Shown here: in pieces, positions 59,227-64,000 of the stretch
Position numbering within the stretch: position 1 is the first letter of the stretch
Layout of the letters: each line of letters starts with the position of its first letter
Source of the DNA: Purshia tridentata
Lineage: Eukaryota; Streptophyta; Magnoliopsida; Rosales; Rosaceae
Length of the DNA stretch: 64,000 nt
Assembly: GCA_003254885.1 (NCBI GenBank)
Contig: QANT01001248.1
Coordinates: 1-64,000 of the forward strand
Direction: 5' to 3'
Program-made: the position numbers and the translations under genes
The notes under the pieces: model-generated
Told to the model about the DNA's origin: nothing
What the model saw: only the letters and a program-made list of their open reading frames with translations
Database searches by the model: none

Positions 59227-62200
59227 ATTTTTGGATCTTGGGGGTTCTAGTTAACCATGCGTGAACTGTGTTCATGACAAGTCAGTAATTCATTCTGATT
59301 TGGATTCTACTGAAATTGAGAATGCCTTATTGGTATTATATGGATTCAATTTGTCCTAAATTTTCCAGATTTTGTGGTCATTTGAAAATTCCAGGACACT
59401 GGTGCGATGATTAGGGCGTGTATTCTTTTCATGAATAAAGGTTTTTTAATTCTGGATTCAATTTGGATCCTTGGTAGGGAAATTTACAAGGTAACGCTAG
59501 ACAGCCTCAAGGTTACTATATACACATATATTTGCGTTTGATGAATAGCTAAAGGCTAGCATGAAACAAGGTGACTTATAGATGATCAAGCACTAGGATT
59601 CCTAGTGAGTAATTTCCACCTAACAAATTCGAATTGTAACTAATCTAGTGGGTCTTTTGTATACTGATGGTATCTTGCAAATTATCAGCTTTTTGCAAAA
59701 ATGAAGGTATTGTTTTCCCCATTATCGGGATTGGCTGCCGCTTACCGCTCCCAGTTTATTTTTTTATCAAGTTATCCGATCCAAAGCTACTTCTGATATT
59801 TACTAAATATCAGTGGATGCCGAATATACCAGAATATTTAGAAGGTTGATGTAGGAATTTGAGTACTTCTTACATGTTTGCTGGCCCTGACCTTCTCTGT
59901 TGTAGTCCTACATGACTGCAACCTTCTCAAATTTTTTTTTACCTGCAGTCATAATTGTTAATTAGCAATATGCTCTTTATTTCTCGTTTTTTTTTTATAG
60001 CTTCGGAGCCTTTATGGCTATATGATAGTCACTGCGTTTTGCAAATATGAATTTGCAAAATTTGTATTGTTGATGTTCTATAGAGGGAAGTTTGGCTGTA
60101 AGACTGGACGGTAATTTTAATACTTGACATTTGGTATATTTACTCTACCCAAGCCCATTAATGATATAAAATTTCTCATATGAAGGTTTCTGTTTTATAA
60201 AGAATGAATGGAACTTTATGTCCCATATGCATACTAGCAAGTTGGTTTCTGATTTTGGCTCATTAATGATTTGTACAGTCTTGCAGTCTAGCATGTAGGT
60301 TCTTATGTAACTTCTGTTCAAGTTAAATTACCTTCTCAAATCTGTTTGAAACATGAAAATTTCTCTTTATGCATGTTGCAGGGCCTCTTTGGGTTGGTTT
60401 GCTTATGAGCCTGAATGGTATGACACAAGCTATATGAACTTTTCTCAGAGTGAAGCTCAATCTGTCTCTGTATTTTTCCACTACCTTTCAAATGATCGAG
60501 TAGATGTAGCAGTCCAATCTGATTCAAAAGGGAGAGGACGTGAAAATGGAAGCACTTTGGTTGATGCGGTAAGATGACTATGGTTGCGGCATAAGGATTT
60601 GCAGCCATTAGAGTTTTGATTTAATGATTCTTCTTCATGAAGAGGATTTCTAATGCATTCTTATTTTCGGTTGTCTCTATTATTGGAGTTTAGTGAGGTT
60701 TTTCTGCAATCCATCCATAAAATCACTTAAATGCTTGCAGAATGATCAATATCACCCAGTATGGGGTCAGATGGAGAGCTATGCTGTGGGAAGAGAAAAG
60801 CGGAAACAGCTACTTTTGATGCTATGCCAGCATGAGGCTGACAGACTTGAAGTTTGGTCGCAACCCACTAATTCAAAGTAATCTTTTATTGGCATATCTA
60901 GTCATCACATTGTTTAAGTTTTTATATCCTTTTTTCATTACCCATGGTTTCATGTAAATGTTAATTTATTGGTTTTTTAATTGCCATGGACTTTCAGGGA
61001 GAGTGCCTCTTCTCGGCCAAAAATTAGTTCGGATAAATGGATTGAATGTGCTAGGACTGCCTTTTCTGTAGATCCTCGAATTGCTTTATCCCTGGCCTCA
61101 AGGTTCCCAGCAAACACATTCTTGAAGACTGAAATAACCCAGCTGGTCCAGGTATGGGTGTCTTTAATCAGGAGTGTAATTGCAAAGGTTTTGATTTGGC
61201 TTACTGAGATGAACAAATGGAATTGATTGGGTGACTGAAAACACTTGTCACACTGGAACTTTGTTGTTTCTAAAGTTGAAACCAGTATTGTCGATCCAAT
61301 ATTTTACATTCTAGAAATTCTGTGTATTTTGAATTTAATAGTTTAATACAATCAGAATCAGTTAGCCTTGTCCAATTATGATAAATTTATTATTTTTTCA
61401 ATTTGTAATTGTTATCAATTCTCTGTTGATGTGAACCTTATCACACTTGTTACTCAATGGGATCTTCTAGTTATTACATCCTGGTTGTAATAGGTTCCTT
61501 TTTGTTTTGGCAGTCACATATATTGGACATCCGCTCCATTCCTCAGGCATTGCCATATTTTGTTACCCCAAAGGCAGTTGATGAAAATTCGGCACTTTTG
61601 CAACAGTTGCCACACTGGGCTGCTTGTTCAATCACACAAGCTCTTGAGTTCCTCAGTCCAGCATATAAGGGGCATCCTCGTGTCATGGCATATGTTCTAA
61701 GGGTTCTGGAGTCTTACCCTCCTGAACGAGTAACTTTCTTCATGCCACAGCTAGTGCAGGCTCTGCGATATGATGAAGAGGTGGGTCACTTAATGGAAGT
61801 TGTCATTCTTAATTGTTTCAACTGCATTTGTTTTTATTCAGTGTTGTATTAGGACCGTTATTGGAAATGTTAATTGCATAAGTCAAAGTTGAGTCTCTTA
61901 CTTCATTCTATTTGTATCCCATTCTTGTTAATATTTTAGAATCCTCATGTTCTCAATCCCATACCATAAAGTGATAAATTCATACTCAAACTCCTGATTA
62001 TAAGAATAATTTTTTATTGACATCTAGATCTATAACTTTCTACCCATCTTAGGGAGATCTTCAGCTATCGTAAATATTCGTGATTGCGCCTTATTTTATG
62101 TCTGGTTGATTTTGAGTAAACATATGGCCATTTTTGAAGAATTAAGCTGGTCGTTACATATTTTAAATCTTAGATTACAGAACATGAATTAAACTATGTT

Positions 62201-64000
62201 TTCTTGTTGTGTATATGGACAACTACTCTCCTCTTTGTTTATGATACAATTTGGAGTTTCTGATGTGTGCAAATGAGTATAGATCCAATCAAGACTAGAT
62301 AATTAAGATCATATGTTGGCATCTTTCTCCCATATAATGTGATAACATAGGTCTAACTCATTTTGTATGAATAAAGTATTTGCATCAGTGTTGGTGTGCT
62401 AGAACACATTTTCAAGAGTGTTTGATCATATTCCGGTCCTGATTCTGAAGAAAATCCCTTTTCAGTGTATGCACTTCTACTTCTGGGAAAATACTTCTCA
62501 TCCATCAGTTTTGTCTGTGAGTGTGTGCATGCAGATGTTTATTAATGCATACATTATTTTTATTTTATTTTTTAAAAAGTGCATACACTACCTACGTACA
62601 TTGGTTGTAACTGATATGAATCATGTGAAACTAATGGAATGTCTTCTAGAGAAAAAGCGGAAAAAATGGAACATTGTAGATGAATATATTTTAGGTGAAT
62701 TACTGGCTTTCTGTAAGTTGTTTACTAGTTTTTTCCCTCTTTACAAGTAATAATATTATACTATTAAGATGTCAGTACAAATCTGTATGCTTTTTATATT
62801 CTAAATATTTAAAATTAGGAATTGAAATCACAGTTGAAATAAAATCTATCACATATATATATTATGGTCCAATTATCCAAACTGTTTATTGTTTAGGTCC
62901 CCTTTAGTATCAACTCTACATATCATAGTTAAATAGTATGCCATTTAGCCATCTAATTGTGACGGAACAGACAGACAAACATAATGTTTCCAATAAACAC
63001 TAAAATGATAAAGAGAATCAACTGGCTAAAGGATTTTTGATTTGGCTTATTGTTTTGGACAGATGATTTTTGAATGAAGAACAAATACATGGTCACTTTT
63101 GAGTCATTAGGCCATGTTGCAGGGTGGGCCTCATCAATGTGGTTATTTCTTTTCTTAGAAAAAGGATGTCCACCATAGGAACTCCACACACACACACACA
63201 CACAGAGTGACAGCTTCTCTGACGATTGTGTGGTCCGATTCCTGATAGGTTTTAATACTTTAAGGGGTACAAATGCCCCAAAACCTGAGAGCTAAATGTT
63301 AAACCTTAAGTCTTAAACAGGTGAAAAACAAAATTAAAAAGGGCCGCTCGATCTTCCTTGGGTTGATTGATGATGTAGTCAAGCAGATTGGGATCCTGTT
63401 AAGGAAGAGGACTAAATATTTATTGTGTATAGTCATTAGTCAGTGCAATCACATTTTTGTAACCCAAATTGGTTGGCATGGGCTTTTGAGCACTAGGTCT
63501 AGGATGCTTAATTGGACCATACGTACTGGAGTTGCAAGTCCATTTAATACCATTCTGCATACTTTGTGTTGCTGCTTGTAAGTAGTTTGTTATATATCTG
63601 ATTTCTACGTAAATTATTTTGCAGAAATTAGTGGAAGGTTATCTGTTAAGAGCAACTCAAAGAAGTGATATATTTGCTCATATTTTAATCTGGCACTTAC
63701 AGGTGAAGCCTGGTTCTCTCTCTCTCTCTCTCTCTCGTGCAAACCCACAAATCCACATATGCACAGAGACTTTTGATTGAAAGCATATTCTCATATACCG
63801 TCAATGTATTAATTGATTTTTGGTTTGTTTTGTAATAAGTAGTGTGTTTACGATGGCAGGGTGAGACGTTTCCAGAACCAGAAAAAGATACTGCAAAAGA
63901 TACTGGAAAAGATACTGTGAAGGATATTGTCTCTGCAAAGGTATGCCCAGAATTGGGAAGTGGCTTTGTGTTTTTACTTTTTAATGGGTGAACTCAGTTG
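49683..64000 (+). CDS. PI4KA1: Phosphatidylinositol 4-kinase alpha 1, N-terminal part (runs off window)
   Basis: Makes phosphatidylinositol 4-phosphate at the plasma membrane. Twenty exons in phase: 49683-50666, 50794-51135, 51233-51394, 51753-51929, 52103-52261, 52355-52482, 52662-52968, 54795-54963, 55144-55361, 55707-55865, 55973-56155, 57283-57807, 57905-58264, 58711-58925, 60382-60568, 60741-60877, 60998-61151, 61514-61780, 63625-63702, 63860-63940; 1664 residues. The start MEALMELCDLIAERPAQFAEKLAWICGR-type sequence matches Arabidopsis PI4K alpha 1 (about 2000 residues). This part is the alpha-solenoid scaffold (conserved LPAVAEICSDFDPT, WFYIALFGLAPPI, GGPYMWNAQWAAAVRR) and the start of the lipid-kinase-unique/PIK helical region (AYVLRVLESYPPERVTFFMP). 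The PH-like and kinase domains lie beyond the right edge. A Ser/Asn-rich linker at about residues 185-240 is low complexity. No frame disruption is seen. Confidence 0.95.
53163..53180. repeat. Poly-C tract in PI4K alpha intron 7
   Basis: Eighteen consecutive C after a CT-rich stretch; liable to length errors. Confidence 0.9.
53974..54333. mobile_element. 360-bp MITE in PI4K alpha intron 7
   Basis: Long terminal inverted repeats: GGGTTTTTTTTCAATTTTGG on the left against the reverse complement of the right end (GGGTTTTTTTCAATTTTGG), with similarity continuing about 55 bp (ACTTTGGCCATGTCCCAATT against ACTTTGATCCTTGTCCCAAT). Direct repeats TCCTTTA flank it (53967-53973 and 54334-54340). No coding capacity; the superfamily is not settled by a 7-bp duplication. 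Confidence 0.8.
58282..58333. repeat. (CT)n microsatellite after PI4K alpha exon 13
   Basis: About 50 bp of CT repeats with TT interruptions, starting 18 nt after the exon 13 donor. Confidence 0.95.
59180..59220. repeat. Compound (CT)n(TA)n microsatellite, PI4K alpha intron 14
   Basis: CT repeats passing directly into TA repeats. Confidence 0.95.
63714..63736. repeat. (CT)n microsatellite after PI4K alpha exon 19
   Basis: About 23 bp of CT repeats beginning 12 nt after the donor of exon 19. Confidence 0.9.

Noticed and set aside
1-64000. CRISPR arrays, tRNA or rRNA genes, bacterial-type operons
   Set aside because: No spaced direct-repeat arrays, no cloverleaf with A/B boxes noticed, and the genome is clearly eukaryotic.

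Overview
This is nuclear DNA from a flowering plant, most likely a woody rosid eudicot. The reasons are intron-rich genes whose products match Arabidopsis proteins almost end to end, AT-rich introns and intergenic DNA, abundant (CT/GA)n and (TA)n microsatellites, and many small non-autonomous DNA transposons. The family within the rosids cannot be fixed from sequence alone. The last gene runs off the right edge.

Layout. 1-5.6 kb: gene-free DNA holding several small transposons (hAT-like, Helitron-like, CACTA-like). 5.65-7.0 kb: a three-exon minus-strand gene for a membrane protein I do not recognise. 8.6-12.7 kb: a tandem pair of secreted, cysteine- and proline-rich modular proteins that fit no family I know. 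14.4 kb: a diverged PR-1/CAP protein. 16.6-22.4 kb: TIP1-type ankyrin-DHHC protein S-acyltransferase (13 exons). 24.5-31.3 kb: a leucine-rich-repeat protein of the At1g15740 type (15 coding exons, mostly one repeat per exon). 32.5-34.8 kb, minus strand: a PHOX3-type TPR-PB1 co-chaperone. 37.3-40.8 kb: OS9/EBS6, the ER lectin of ER-associated degradation. 41.96-42.8 kb: an intronless gene resembling the N-terminal part of PIRL4/5 proteins but lacking the LRRs. 46.0-47.1 kb: a DUF7086 protein. 49.7 kb to the edge: the first 20 coding exons (about 1664 residues) of phosphatidylinositol 4-kinase alpha 1, without its catalytic domain.

The genes are ordinary independent plant genes, not an operon. 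TIP1 and PHOX3 are neighbours in Arabidopsis (At5g20350/At5g20360), so part of the order is ancestral, with the LRR gene lying between them here. PHOX3 and OS9 are divergently transcribed and both belong to protein-quality-control pathways. The OS9 promoter carries an exact plant ER-stress element. The least explained parts are the tandem secreted Cys/Pro-rich pair, the unknown membrane protein, and a set of tiny T-run insertions flanked by long direct repeats.

Exon coordinates were derived by hand from GT/AG sites, reading-frame continuity and remembered homologues. They are internally consistent in phase but not tested against transcripts.
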